NCBI GenBank assembly: GCA_949292025.1
Contig: CASEYC010000076.1
Location: 1 to 64,000 of the forward strand
DNA from: an uncultured Bacteroides sp.
GTDB taxonomy: Bacteria > Bacteroidota > Bacteroidia > Bacteroidales > Bacteroidaceae
Length of the DNA: 64,000 nt
Direction of reading: 5' to 3'
This document shows, piece after piece, positions 38,243 through 47,231 of the stretch. Positions within the stretch are counted from its first letter, which is position 1. The number at the start of each line of letters is the position of its first letter. Made by a program: the position numbers and the translations under genes. Below the pieces are notes generated by a model, which was not told the DNA's origin, did no database searches, and saw nothing but the letters and a program-made list of their open reading frames with translations.

Positions 38243-38355
38243 TAACCAGTCAACAAGGAGACAAGTTGACAAGGCCACGAGGGAAGGACTCATGACTTGT
38301 CATCCTGCCTTTCACAAGGCCTCGTTGCCTCGTCAACTCGTCCCTTGTCAACTAT
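38243..38355. repeat. Long imperfect inverted repeat between fucI and fucO, family B
   Basis: AGTCAACAAGG...CAAGTTGACAAGG on the left is mirrored by CCTCGTCAACTCG...CCTTGTCAACT on the right, giving a long stem. The GTTGACAAG motif repeats within each arm. It may modulate read-through or mRNA stability between the two genes. Confidence 0.8.
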
Positions 38356-38370
38356 AATAATCCCATTATC

Positions 38371-39525
38371 ATGATCAACCGATTCGTACTGAACGAAGTA
38401 TCCTACTTCGGACCCGGGGCGCGCCAGGTGTTGCCCCAAGAAGTGAAGCGCCTGGGACTGCACAAGGCTTTCGTGGCCACGGACAAGGACTTGGTGAAAT
38501 TCGGCGTGGCGGACAAGGTGCTGGACGTGCTGCGGCAGGCAGGCATCTCCTACGAGCTGTTCACTGAAATCAAGCCCAACCCCACCGTCAGCAACGTCAA
38601 GGCGGGCGTGGAGGCATACGCCAAATCCGGCGCGGACTTCATACTGGCCATCGGCGGCGGCTCGTCCATGGACACGGCCAAGGCCATAGGCATCATCACC
38701 AACAACCCGGAATTTGCCGACGTCGTGTCGCTGGAAGGCACGGCGGACACGAAGCACAAGTCCGTGCCCGTCATCGCCCTGCCCACCACCGCCGGCACCG
38801 CCGCCGAGGTGACCATCAACTATGTCATCACCGACGAGGAGAACCAGAAGAAGATGGTGTGCGTGGACCCGAACGACATCCCCGCCATCGCCATCGTGGA
38901 CGCGGAACTGATGTACAGCCTGCCACGGGGACTGACCGCCGCCACGGGTATGGACGCCCTGACGCACGCCATCGAGGGACTCATCACCAAGGGAGCGTGG
39001 GAGATGAGCGACATGTTCGAGATCAAGGCTATCGAGATGATTGCCCGCTACTTGGAGACGGCCGTCAATGAGCCGCAGAACCCGGAGGCACGCAACGGCA
39101 TGGCCGTGGCACAGTACATTGCAGGTATGGCTTTCTCCAACGTCGGCTTGGGCGTGGTGCATGGCATGGCACATCCGCTGGGAGCCATCTTCGACATCCC
39201 GCACGGCGTGGCCAACGCCCTGCTGCTGCCCACCGTCATGGAGTTCAACGCACCCGCGGCACTGGACAAGTATGTGGAGATTGCCAAGGCGATGAAGGTG
39301 TACACGGACGGCATGACGCGTGAAGAGGCCGCCGACGCTGCCGTGAAGGCCGTCAAGGAACTGTCCCTGCGCGTGGGCATCCCGCAGCACCTGACGGAAC
39401 TGGGCATCAAGGCCGAAGACCTGGACCGCCTGGCCGACGCCGCCATGGCCGACGTCTGCACGCCCGGAAACCCGCGCGAGGTGGACAAGGAAACCATCCT
39501 GGAGCTGTACAGGAAGGTGCTGTAA
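38371..39525 (+). CDS. fucO: Lactaldehyde reductase (1,2-propanediol oxidoreductase)
   Basis: 384 aa iron-dependent alcohol dehydrogenase. NAD loop ILAIGGGSSMDTAKAIG (about 90-106). Metal ligands in GMDALTHAIEGLI and GVVHGMAHPLGAIFDIPHG (two His). It reduces L-lactaldehyde, released by FucA, to 1,2-propanediol. Its place between fucI and fucA supports the assignment. Confidence 0.94.
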   Translation: MINRFVLNEVSYFGPGARQVLPQEVKRLGLHKAFVATDKDLVKFGVADKVLDVLRQAGISYELFTEIKPNPTVSNVKAGVEAYAKSGADFILAIGGGSSMDTAKAIGIITNNPEFADVVSLEGTADTKHKSVPVIALPTTAGTAAEVTINYVITDEENQKKMVCVDPNDIPAIAIVDAELMYSLPRGLTAATGMDALTHAIEGLITKGAWEMSDMFEIKAIEMIARYLETAVNEPQNPEARNGMAVAQYIAGMAFSNVGLGVVHGMAHPLGAIFDIPHGVANALLLPTVMEFNAPAALDKYVEIAKAMKVYTDGMTREEAADAAVKAVKELSLRVGIPQHLTELGIKAEDLDRLADAAMADVCTPGNPREVDKETILELYRKVL

Positions 39526-39530
39526 AATAA

Positions 39531-39634
39531 TGGTGAATGATTAATGGTTGATAATTCGTACCGGATTGCAAACAGCCGACCGTCAACCATTTATCATTCA
39601 CCATTAATCATTTATCATTAACCATTAACCATTA
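39531..39634. repeat. Inverted repeat of AT-rich family A before fucA
   Basis: TGGTGAATGATTAATGGTTG at the left is mirrored by CAACCATTTATCATTCACCA, followed by direct copies of TCATTAACCATTAACCATTA. Similar sequence occurs before queA (44483-44540) and near 46300. Confidence 0.8.
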
Positions 39635-39639
39635 AAGAA

Positions 39640-40278
39640 ATGATTACCAACGAACATATCCAACAATTCCTGGCGCAGGCTCACCGCGTGGGCGACGCCA
39701 AACTGACCATCTGCAGCAGCGGCAACCTGTCATGGCGCATCGGCGAGGAAGCCCTCGTGTCCGGCACGGGTTCCTGGGTGCCCAACCTGCAGGCGGAGAA
39801 AGTATCCATTTGCAAAGTCGCCACGGGCGAAGTGATGAACGGTGTGAAACCCTCAATGGAGAGCGGCTTCCACCTGGGCATCCTGCGCGAGCGTCCCGAC
39901 GTGAACGTGGTGTTGCACTTCCAGTCGGAATACGCCACCGCCGTGGCCTGCATGAAGCAGAAGCCGACAAACTTCAACGTGACGGCCGAGGTGCCCTGCC
40001 ACGTGGGGCGCGAAATCCCCATCATCCCCTACTATCGCCCCGGCTCGCCCGAACTGGCGCACGCCGTGGTGACGGCCATGAAGGACCACGACTCCATCCT
40101 GCTGACCAACCACGGGCAGGTGGTGTGCGGCAAGGACTTCGACGAGGTGTTCGAGCGCGCCATGTTCTTCGAGATGGCTTGCCGCATCATCGTGCAGGCC
40201 GGCGGGGACTATTCCGTGCTGACCCCGCAGGACATTGAGGACCTGGACATCTACGTGCTGGGCAAGAAGACCAACTAA
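39640..40278 (+). CDS. fucA: L-fuculose-phosphate aldolase (class II aldolase/adducin family)
   Basis: 212 aa. SSGNLSWRIG (phosphate-binding loop), MESGFHLGI (catalytic Glu candidate), and LLTNHGQVVCG (Zn-binding His). The HxH zinc motif of E. coli FucA reads HFQ here (VVLHFQSEYATAVAC), so one His is Gln. This may be a lineage variant. It cleaves L-fuculose-1-phosphate to dihydroxyacetone phosphate and L-lactaldehyde. Confidence 0.9.
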   Translation: MITNEHIQQFLAQAHRVGDAKLTICSSGNLSWRIGEEALVSGTGSWVPNLQAEKVSICKVATGEVMNGVKPSMESGFHLGILRERPDVNVVLHFQSEYATAVACMKQKPTNFNVTAEVPCHVGREIPIIPYYRPGSPELAHAVVTAMKDHDSILLTNHGQVVCGKDFDEVFERAMFFEMACRIIVQAGGDYSVLTPQDIEDLDIYVLGKKTN

Positions 40279-40290
40279 ACGTCCCGCACC

Positions 40291-41679
40291 ATGAACGACA
40301 CCTACCTTGCCATTGACTTCGGCGGCGGAAGCGGCCGGGTCATTGCCGGGCAAATCAGGGACAAGCGGCTGGAAATGAAGGAAATCCACCGCTTTCCCAA
40401 CCGGCAGATCAAACTGGGCGGGCACGTCCACTGGGACTTCTTGGCCCTCTTCGAGGAGATGAAGACCGGCATCCGCAAGGCTGTCGGGCAGGGATTGCGC
40501 GTGCGTAGCATCGGCATAGACACCTGGGGTGTGGACTTCGGCCTGATAGACCGCGCGGGCAGCCTGCTGGGCAACCCGCAATGCTACCGCGACCCGTGCA
40601 CCGAGGGGATGCCTGAGGCCTTCTTCCGGGAAGTATCGCCCCTGGAGCACTACCGCGAGAGCGGCATACAGGTGATGCCCATCAACACCCTCTTCCAGCT
40701 CATGGCCCTTCAACGCGAGAATCCCGGACGGCTGGAAGCCGCTGACAGGCTGCTCTTCATGCCGGACCTGTTCAGCTACTTCCTGACGGGCAACACGGAC
40801 AACGAGTACAGCATCGCCTCCACCTCGGAGTTGCTGGACGCCTCCACCCGCGAGTGGAACTGGCCGCTCATCGACCGCCTGGGACTGCCGCGACGGCTCT
40901 TCGGGCACATCGTCCTGCCGGGCACTTCGCGAGGGCGTGTCCTGCCGGAGGTGGCCGAGGAACTGGGACTGCCGGAGGATACGGAGGTTGTCGCCGTCGG
41001 CTCGCACGACACAGCCAGCGCGCTCTTCGCCGTACCTTTCCCCAAGGGGCGGGCCTCGCGCTGCGCCTTCCTCAGCTCGGGCACGTGGTCCCTGCTGGGC
41101 ATGGAGTTGGAACAGCCCGTCTTGACGGAAGAGGCGCGCCTGGCAGGCTTTACTAACGAGGGCTGCGTGGGCGGTCGCATCAAGTTCCTGCAAAACATCA
41201 CGGGCCTGTGGATCTTGCAACGCCTGATGAAGCAATGGGAGGTCCAAGGCAAGGACGTGTCCTACGATACCCTGCTGGGAGCCGCCGCGGAAAGCACCTG
41301 CCTCGCCCTCATCGACGTGGACGACAGCCGCTTCGCCAACCCGGCGGATATGCAGCAGGCCATTGTGGACTATTGTCGTGAGACGGGCCAGCCGGTGCCG
41401 GAAACGGAAGGCGACCACGTGATGTGTGTGCTCCGGTCATTGGCCGTACGCTACAAGAAAGGCATTGACGGACTGAACGCCCTCCTGCCCGAACCCGTGG
41501 AACAGCTGCATATCATCGGCGGGGGTTGCCGCAACAAGCTGCTGAACCGCCTGACGGAAGAGGCCACGGGGCTGCCCGTCGTGCCCGGTCCGGTGGAGGC
41601 CACCGCCATAGGCAACATCCTGGTGCAGGCCATCGCCGCCGGGGAAATCAAAGACAGAAGTGAAATCCTAATCGACTGA
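40291..41679 (+). CDS. fucK: L-fuculokinase (FGGY family, rhamnulokinase-like)
   Basis: 462 aa. YLAIDFGGGSGRVIAGQI is the N-terminal phosphate-1 motif and SIGIDTWGVDFGLID the sugar-binding region. AVGSHDTASALFAVPF and FLSSGTWSLLGMEL form the FGGY core, and IIGGGCRNKLLNRLT the adenosine motif. It is rhamnulokinase-like in sequence; the fuc context makes fuculose the likely substrate. Starts 12 bp after fucA. Confidence 0.9.
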   Translation: MNDTYLAIDFGGGSGRVIAGQIRDKRLEMKEIHRFPNRQIKLGGHVHWDFLALFEEMKTGIRKAVGQGLRVRSIGIDTWGVDFGLIDRAGSLLGNPQCYRDPCTEGMPEAFFREVSPLEHYRESGIQVMPINTLFQLMALQRENPGRLEAADRLLFMPDLFSYFLTGNTDNEYSIASTSELLDASTREWNWPLIDRLGLPRRLFGHIVLPGTSRGRVLPEVAEELGLPEDTEVVAVGSHDTASALFAVPFPKGRASRCAFLSSGTWSLLGMELEQPVLTEEARLAGFTNEGCVGGRIKFLQNITGLWILQRLMKQWEVQGKDVSYDTLLGAAAESTCLALIDVDDSRFANPADMQQAIVDYCRETGQPVPETEGDHVMCVLRSLAVRYKKGIDGLNALLPEPVEQLHIIGGGCRNKLLNRLTEEATGLPVVPGPVEATAIGNILVQAIAAGEIKDRSEILID

Positions 41680-41684
41680 ACGCC

Positions 41685-43013
41685 ATGAAAAAGACAAAGT
41701 CATCTATCCTGCATGAAGGCAACATCAGTTATGTGGTGCCCTTCATCCTGATCACCTCATGTTTCGCCCTGTGGGGCTTCGCCAACGACATCACCAACCC
41801 CATGGTAAAGGCGTTCTCGAAGATTTTCCGCATGAGCGTCACCGAAGGCACGCTGGTGCAGGTGGCCTTCTACGGGGGCTACTTCGCCATGGCCTATCCC
41901 GCCGCCATCTTCATCCGCAAGTACACGTACAAGGCAGGCGTCATGCTGGGGCTGGGGCTGTACGCCTTCGGAGCCTTCCTGTTCTATCCCGCGATGCTGT
42001 CGGGGATGTACTTCCCCTTCCTCATCGCCTACTTCATCCTGACGTGCGGCCTGTCCTTCCTGGAGACGAGCAGCAATCCCTACATCCTCTCCATGGGCAG
42101 CGAGGAGACGGCCACGCGGCGCCTGAACTTGGCGCAGGCCTTCAACCCCATGGGCTCGCTGCTGGGCATGTACGTGGCCATGAACTTCATTCAGAACCGC
42201 CTGCACCCCATGGACACCGCCGATCGCGCCCAGTTGAGCCAGGCCGAGTTCGAGGCCATCCGAGATGCCGACCTGATGACGCTCATCGGGCCTTACGTGC
42301 TCATCGGGCTGGTCATCCTGGCGATGCTCATCGTCATCCGTTTCGTCAAGATGCCGGTCAACAAGGACCAGAACCACAACATCGACTTCATCCCCACGCT
42401 GAAGCGTATCTTCCGGCGCAAGCACTACCGCGAGGGCGTCATCACGCAGTTCTTCTATGTGGGTGCGCAGATCATGTGCTGGACGTTCATCATCCAGTAT
42501 GGCACGCACCTCTTCACCACGCACATGGGCATGGAGGAACAGGCTGCCGAGGTGCTGTCGCAGAAGTACAACATCGTCGCCATGGCGCTGTTCTGCGTCA
42601 GCCGCTTTGTCTGCACCTTCCTGCTGCGCTACCTCAATGCGGGTAATCTGCTGAAGCTGCTGGCCGTGGCGGCGTGCGTCTTCACGGCGGGCGTCATCCT
42701 GTTGCAGAACATTTGGGGCATGTATTGTCTGGTGGCCGTGTCCGCCTGCATGTCGCTGATGTTCCCCACCATCTACGGCATTGCGCTGGAACGCTTGGGC
42801 GATGACGCCAAGTTCGGCGCGGCGGGCCTGATTATGGCTATCCTAGGCGGCTCCGTGCTGCCCCCGGTGCAAGCCGCCATCATAGACATGGGCAGCGTTG
42901 GCGGGTTCCCGGCTGTCAACCTGTCGTTCATCCTGCCGTTCATCTGTTACATGGTGGTCATCATCTACGGGCAGCGGACGTATCTGAGGTGGAAGAAGGC
43001 GCAGGGCCGATGA
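41685..43013 (+). CDS. fucP: L-fucose:H+ symporter
   Basis: 442 aa major facilitator with 12 hydrophobic segments. SCFALWGFANDITNPMVKAF is the FucP-type first helix containing the protonatable Asp. FLETSSNPYI and NLAQAFNPMGSLLGM are family motifs. It imports L-fucose. The last 53 bp overlap the 3' end of folK on the opposite strand. Confidence 0.94.
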   Translation: MKKTKSSILHEGNISYVVPFILITSCFALWGFANDITNPMVKAFSKIFRMSVTEGTLVQVAFYGGYFAMAYPAAIFIRKYTYKAGVMLGLGLYAFGAFLFYPAMLSGMYFPFLIAYFILTCGLSFLETSSNPYILSMGSEETATRRLNLAQAFNPMGSLLGMYVAMNFIQNRLHPMDTADRAQLSQAEFEAIRDADLMTLIGPYVLIGLVILAMLIVIRFVKMPVNKDQNHNIDFIPTLKRIFRRKHYREGVITQFFYVGAQIMCWTFIIQYGTHLFTTHMGMEEQAAEVLSQKYNIVAMALFCVSRFVCTFLLRYLNAGNLLKLLAVAACVFTAGVILLQNIWGMYCLVAVSACMSLMFPTIYGIALERLGDDAKFGAAGLIMAILGGSVLPPVQAAIIDMGSVGGFPAVNLSFILPFICYMVVIIYGQRTYLRWKKAQGR

Positions 43014-43425
43014 TTTCCTGCAAGGGCTTCATCACAAACTCACGCTGCCGCATCAACGGATGGGGCAGCGTGAGTTTTTCTGTGTCTATGCGGACGGGTG
43101 TGCCGTCCTCGGCAAAGCAGAGGAGCAGGTCGATGTCTATCACGCGGTCGGCATATACACCATCCACGGACTTGTGCCGACGGCCCATTGTGCGCTCTAT
43201 TTCCTGAGTCAGCTCCAGCACTTCCAAGGGGGGTAGGGGAGTATGCAGTTCGGCTGCGGCATTGAGGAAAGCGTTGTCCGATGTGAATCCCCAAGGCTCC
43301 GTTGCATAAAAAGCGGACAGGGAAGCCACCTTCCCTATCCGCTTTTCCAACAGACGGACCGCCGTGCGCAGGTTTTCTTCCTTGTCGCCAAGGTTCGTCC
43401 CGAGACCGATGTAATATTTCATCAT
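42961..43425 (-). CDS. folK: Hydroxymethyldihydropterin pyrophosphokinase
   Basis: 154 aa. [14 protein letters not shown] at the N-terminus, [19 protein letters not shown] and the HPPK signature [13 protein letters not shown] with [15 protein letters not shown]. Step before dihydropteroate synthase in folate synthesis. The start overlaps the queA stop (ATGATGA, 43420-43425), and either ATG can serve. The 3' end converges on and overlaps fucP by 53 bp. Confidence 0.94.
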   Translation of the reverse strand: MMKYYIGLGTNLGDKEENLRTAVRLLEKRIGKVASLSAFYATEPWGFTSDNAFLNAAAELHTPLPPLEVLELTQEIERTMGRRHKSVDGVYADRVIDIDLLLCFAEDGTPVRIDTEKLTLPHPLMRQREFVMKPLQEIIGPAPSSTSDTSAARR

Positions 43426-44480
43426 TTGTCCGTTATGAGCATTGCGTCGCCATACGTGCCGAAGCGGTAGTCTTCTTTCAAGGCCACGTCGTAGGCGTTC
43501 ATCACTTCATCATAACCGCCGAAGGCCGCGACGATCATCAGCAGCGTGGACAGCGGCATTTGGAAGTTGGCCACCATGGCGTTGGCCACGGTGAAGTCGT
43601 AGGGCGGGAAGATGAACTTGTTGGTCCAACCGTCGTAGGGCTTCAGATGGCCGTCGGTGCTGACGGTGCTCTCGATGGCGCGCATCACGGTGGTGCCCAC
43701 GGCGCACACCTGGCGGTTCTCGTCTTTGGCGCGGTTGACGATGGAGACGGTCTTCTCGTCCACGATCATCTGTTCGGAATCCGTCTTGTGCTTCGTCAGG
43801 TCTTCCACGTCGATTTCGCGGAAATTGCCCAGGCCGGCGTGCAGGGTGATGAAGGCGAAGTTGATTCCTTTGATTTCCATGCGTTTCATCAGTTCGCGGC
43901 TGAAGTGCAGATTGGCAGTAGGGGCCGTCACGGCTCCTTCGTTGCAGGCGAAGATAGATTGGAAGCGTTCGGCATCCTCGGGCTCCACGGGACGATTGAT
44001 GATACTGTGGGGCAGGGGAGTCTCGCCCAAAGCATAGAGCGCCTTCTTGAACTCGTCGTGCGGACCGTCATAGAGGAAACGCAGGGTGCGGCCGCGCGAC
44101 GTGGTGTTGTCTATCACTTCGGCCACCATCGAGTCGTCCTCGCCGAAATAGAGCTTGTTGCCGATGCGGATTTTGCGGGCAGGGTCCACCAGCACGTCCC
44201 ACAGGCGCAGTTCCTCGTTCAGTTCGCGGAGCAGGAAGACCTCAATGCGGGCACCCGTCTTTTCCTTGTTGCCGTAGAGACGGGCGGGAAACACCTTCGT
44301 GTCGTTGAAGATGAAGACGTCCTGGTCATCAAAGTATTCCAGGATGTCCTTGAAGACGCGGTGCTCTATCTCGCCTGTCTTGCGGTGGAGCACCATCAGG
44401 CGCGACTCGTCCCTGTACTTCGTGGGATGCAGGGCAATCTTCTCTTCAGGAAGCTTGAACTTGAATTGTGATAGTTTCAT
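43422..44480 (-). CDS. queA: tRNA preQ1(34) S-adenosylmethionine ribosyltransferase-isomerase
   Basis: 352 aa. [20 protein letters not shown] start, [43 protein letters not shown] and [16 protein letters not shown] are all QueA landmarks. It transfers the ribosyl moiety of SAM to preQ1 in tRNA, forming epoxyqueuosine. Confidence 0.95.
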   Translation of the reverse strand: MKLSQFKFKLPEEKIALHPTKYRDESRLMVLHRKTGEIEHRVFKDILEYFDDQDVFIFNDTKVFPARLYGNKEKTGARIEVFLLRELNEELRLWDVLVDPARKIRIGNKLYFGEDDSMVAEVIDNTTSRGRTLRFLYDGPHDEFKKALYALGETPLPHSIINRPVEPEDAERFQSIFACNEGAVTAPTANLHFSRELMKRMEIKGINFAFITLHAGLGNFREIDVEDLTKHKTDSEQMIVDEKTVSIVNRAKDENRQVCAVGTTVMRAIESTVSTDGHLKPYDGWTNKFIFPPYDFTVANAMVANFQMPLSTLLMIVAAFGGYDEVMNAYDVALKEDYRFGTYGDAMLITDK

Positions 44481-44482
44481 AT

Positions 44483-44540
44483 CAGTGGTGAATGGTTAAT
44501 GGTTAGTTGTTAATTGTTAATTGGCAACTGTCAATTGGCA
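44483..44540. repeat. Family A AT-rich repeat reaching into truB
   Basis: GGTGAATGGTTAATGGTTAG followed by TTGTTAATTGTTAATTGGCAACTGTCAATTGG. The minus-strand reading of the latter supplies the last codons of truB (DSCQLTINN and stop). Confidence 0.65.
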
Positions 44541-45228
44541 GCGCGTCCACCCACTCGCGGAAAGTCAGCGGGTCGAGGCAATTTTCCACGCGGACATCTC
44601 CTACCCGTGTGCGGCGCAAAGCCGTCAGGTGGGCGCCGCTGTGCAGGGCCTCGCCAATGTCACGGGCCAAGGCGCGGATATAGGTGCCTTTGCTGCACAC
44701 CACGCGAATGGTGATTTCCGGCACATCCAGGCGACAGTCCAGCAGTTCTATCTCATCTATAACAAGCAACTTGGGCTTAAGGTTCACTTCTTCGCCCCGA
44801 CGTGCCAGGTCGTAGGCCCGTGTGCCGTTTACCATACAGGCGGAGAAGGCGGGCGGTGTCTGCCAGATTTCGCCTGTGAACTTCGGCAAGGTCTCTTCCA
44901 CCAGTTCGCGCGTGATGTGCGCCGTGGGGTAGGTGGCATCCACCTCGTGCTCCAAGTCATAGCTGGGTGTGGTGGCACCGAGGCGCAGGGTAGCCACATA
45001 CTCCTTGGTGTGGTATTGGAACTCCTCGATGCGCTTCGTCGCCTTGCCCGTGCAGACAATCATCACGCCTGTGGCCAGAGGGTCCAGCGTGCCGGCATGG
45101 CCCACTTTCAGCTTCTTCACGCCCAAGTGGCGGCAGAGGTGGTAGCGCACGTGGCCCACCACCTTGAACGACGTCCAGCCCAGCGGCTTGTCGAAATACA
45201 ATACTTCTCCTTCCTTGAAGTCCATCAT
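44503..45228 (-). CDS. truB: tRNA pseudouridine(55) synthase
   Basis: 241 aa. GWTSFKVVGHVRYHL, KVGHAGTLDPLATGVMIV (catalytic Asp of the TLDPLA motif) and SKGTYIRALARDIGEAL are diagnostic. The C-terminal PUA extension of E. coli TruB is absent, as in short bacterial forms. The final residues DSCQLTINN are encoded by an AT-rich intergenic-type repeat, suggesting the native stop was replaced. Starts 3 bp after uppP. Confidence 0.94.
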   Translation of the reverse strand: MMDFKEGEVLYFDKPLGWTSFKVVGHVRYHLCRHLGVKKLKVGHAGTLDPLATGVMIVCTGKATKRIEEFQYHTKEYVATLRLGATTPSYDLEHEVDATYPTAHITRELVEETLPKFTGEIWQTPPAFSACMVNGTRAYDLARRGEEVNLKPKLLVIDEIELLDCRLDVPEITIRVVCSKGTYIRALARDIGEALHSGAHLTALRRTRVGDVRVENCLDPLTFREWVDALPIDSCQLTINN

Positions 45229-45231
45229 GCT

Positions 45232-46023
45232 TTATCCGAATATGAGGGTGGCCAATCCCGCCAACGCGCAATAGATGGCGAAATAAATCAATTTTCCTTT
45301 CTTCACGATGTTTATCATCCACTTGCAGGCCAGACAACCGGACACGAAAGCGGCCAGGAAGCCCACCAACAGCGACGAAGCCGGAATGTCACCTGCAATG
45401 TTTTGCCCTTGGGCCAAAGCAATGCCGTCCAGCAAAGCCTGTCCCAAGATAGGAGGCATCACCATGAGGAACGAGAACTGTGCGAGTTTGGATTTGTCGT
45501 TACCTAACAACAGTCCGGTGGCAATGGTGCTGCCCGAGCGGGAAAGACCCGGCAACACGGCGCAAGCCTGCGCCAAGCCGATGATGAAAGCATCGCGCAT
45601 GGAAATAGTGGGTTTCTGCCTAGGTTTATAATAATAGGAGAAAGTCAGCAGCAAGGCTGTCAGCAGCAGGCAACACCCCACGACAAACAGGCCTGATCCG
45701 AAGATGGCCTCCACCTCGTCCTTGAAGAAAACCCCCACGATGCCTACGGGAATCATAGATACGATGATGTTGAGCACATAGCGTGTCTCGTCATTCATCT
45801 GCCATTTGAACAGCCCCTTGAATATCCAGCTGATTTCTTTCCATAACACAACCAGTGTGCTGAACACCGTGGCCACATGCACCACGATGGTAAAGGCCAG
45901 GTTTTCTTCTCCTTCTATGCCGAACAAGGCAGCCCCGATGGCCAGATGGCCGCTGCTGCTCACCGGCAGATATTCAGTCAATCCTTGTATAAGTCCAAGG
46001 ATAAGTGCTTCAATCCAATCCAC
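45232..46023 (-). CDS. uppP: Undecaprenyl-diphosphatase
   Basis: 263 aa with about eight membrane segments. [22 protein letters not shown] is the BacA/UppP active-site motif and [20 protein letters not shown] the second catalytic motif. It recycles undecaprenyl pyrophosphate for cell-wall and polysaccharide synthesis. Confidence 0.95.
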   Translation of the reverse strand: MDWIEALILGLIQGLTEYLPVSSSGHLAIGAALFGIEGEENLAFTIVVHVATVFSTLVVLWKEISWIFKGLFKWQMNDETRYVLNIIVSMIPVGIVGVFFKDEVEAIFGSGLFVVGCCLLLTALLLTFSYYYKPRQKPTISMRDAFIIGLAQACAVLPGLSRSGSTIATGLLLGNDKSKLAQFSFLMVMPPILGQALLDGIALAQGQNIAGDIPASSLLVGFLAAFVSGCLACKWMINIVKKGKLIYFAIYCALAGLATLIFG

Positions 46024-46046
46024 GTTGTTAATTGCTAATTAGTAGT

Positions 46047-46295
46047 TCAAAATTCAGTTGTCTTCTTGACTCTTTTTCCCGGTTTGCGCACCACGGCATA
46101 AATGATGGACACAAAGCCCAGCAGGCAAACAAGGGGTGCCACTTTGATGCGGCGCACGCTGAAGATGTCAGGTTCGAAGTGCGTGGGCGAGGACGAAGGC
46201 CCCGTCATCAGCAGAAAGCCCACTATCACCACTGCCATGCCCACGGCCAGCAGGATGAAATTGGTCTTGTCGAAAGCAAATTTTTCTCTGTTCAC
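46047..46295 (-). CDS. DUF3098 family membrane protein
   Basis: 82 aa with two hydrophobic segments (about 10-29 and 54-72), the layout of Bacteroidetes DUF3098 proteins found between ftsX and uppP. The linker includes GPSSSPTHFEPDIFSVRRI. The function is unknown. Confidence 0.8.
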   Translation of the reverse strand: MNREKFAFDKTNFILLAVGMAVVIVGFLLMTGPSSSPTHFEPDIFSVRRIKVAPLVCLLGFVSIIYAVVRKPGKRVKKTTEF

Positions 46296-46337
46296 TTTAT
46301 CATTAGTTAATGGTTAATATCAATTCTCAGTTGTCGG

Positions 46338-47225
46338 CTACCGGTACAACGCTTCTGTCCGCATCCGCAAATACTTGTTGATGGACAGCAAGGCGCACAG
46401 GGTGGTTATCAGCACGCCCGCCACCAACACTGTTGCGGCCACGAGTCCCATTACCTCGGCTGTCACCACGCTTACCAGGCCTGGCTCGGTGGTCACCAAC
46501 CAGCCAGCCAGGCCCCATAGCGCGGCATCGGCCACCAAGCCCGCAAACAAGCCTATCCAGAAGTTGCGCCACAGGAAAGGCCGCCGGATGAATCCCCAAT
46601 CGGCCCCTACCAATTGCATGGTGTGTATCAGGAACCGCTTGGCGTAGATGGTGAGCTTGATGGTATTGTTGATCAACGCAAAGGAAATCAGCAACAGCAA
46701 GGCGGCCAGTCCCAGCAACAGGAGGCTGATGCGTCCGATGTTCTTGTTGACGGCATCTATCAGTTCTTGTTGATAGATGATGTCTTTGATGTGTGTCTCC
46801 TGTCCCAGCTGTTTTTCTATTCGTTCGATGCTGTCCGTATTGGCATACGCCGACTTGAGACGGATTTCTATGGACGCGCTCAGCGGATTGAAGCCTGCGA
46901 ATTTCCGGGGGTCGATACCCATTTCCCGGATGTAGTCCTTCAGGGCATCTTCCTTTGAAATGTAGGTCATTTCTTTCACGAAGGGTTGCTTTTCCAGCGA
47001 GCGTTGCAGGCGCAGGATGGTGCGGTTGTCCATTCCGTCATCCAGTACCAAGGAAAAATTGATGTTCTCGCGCACATAGACGGACAGGTTACGGGCCGTC
47101 AGCACGAAAAACAGCACCATGCCCAGCAACAGCAGGACCAGTGTCGTGCTGATGGTAGCCGTCACGAACTGCATGTCGAACATTGAAACCGCGTTATTTC
47201 CGTTTTTCTTTCCCATAACTTCCAT
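46338..47225 (-). CDS. ftsX: Cell division protein FtsX
   Basis: 295 aa permease-like protein with four membrane segments (about 20-42, 165-190, 215-240, 262-285) and a large extracytoplasmic loop (MTYISKEDALKDYIREMGID) between the first two. An ATG at 47216 (MGKKNGNN) may be the true start. With FtsE (not in view) it controls peptidoglycan hydrolases at the division site. It starts 6 bp after the methyltransferase stop. Confidence 0.9.
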   Translation of the reverse strand: MEVMGKKNGNNAVSMFDMQFVTATISTTLVLLLLGMVLFFVLTARNLSVYVRENINFSLVLDDGMDNRTILRLQRSLEKQPFVKEMTYISKEDALKDYIREMGIDPRKFAGFNPLSASIEIRLKSAYANTDSIERIEKQLGQETHIKDIIYQQELIDAVNKNIGRISLLLLGLAALLLLISFALINNTIKLTIYAKRFLIHTMQLVGADWGFIRRPFLWRNFWIGLFAGLVADAALWGLAGWLVTTEPGLVSVVTAEVMGLVAATVLVAGVLITTLCALLSINKYLRMRTEALYR

Positions 47226-47231
47226 CTCCGC

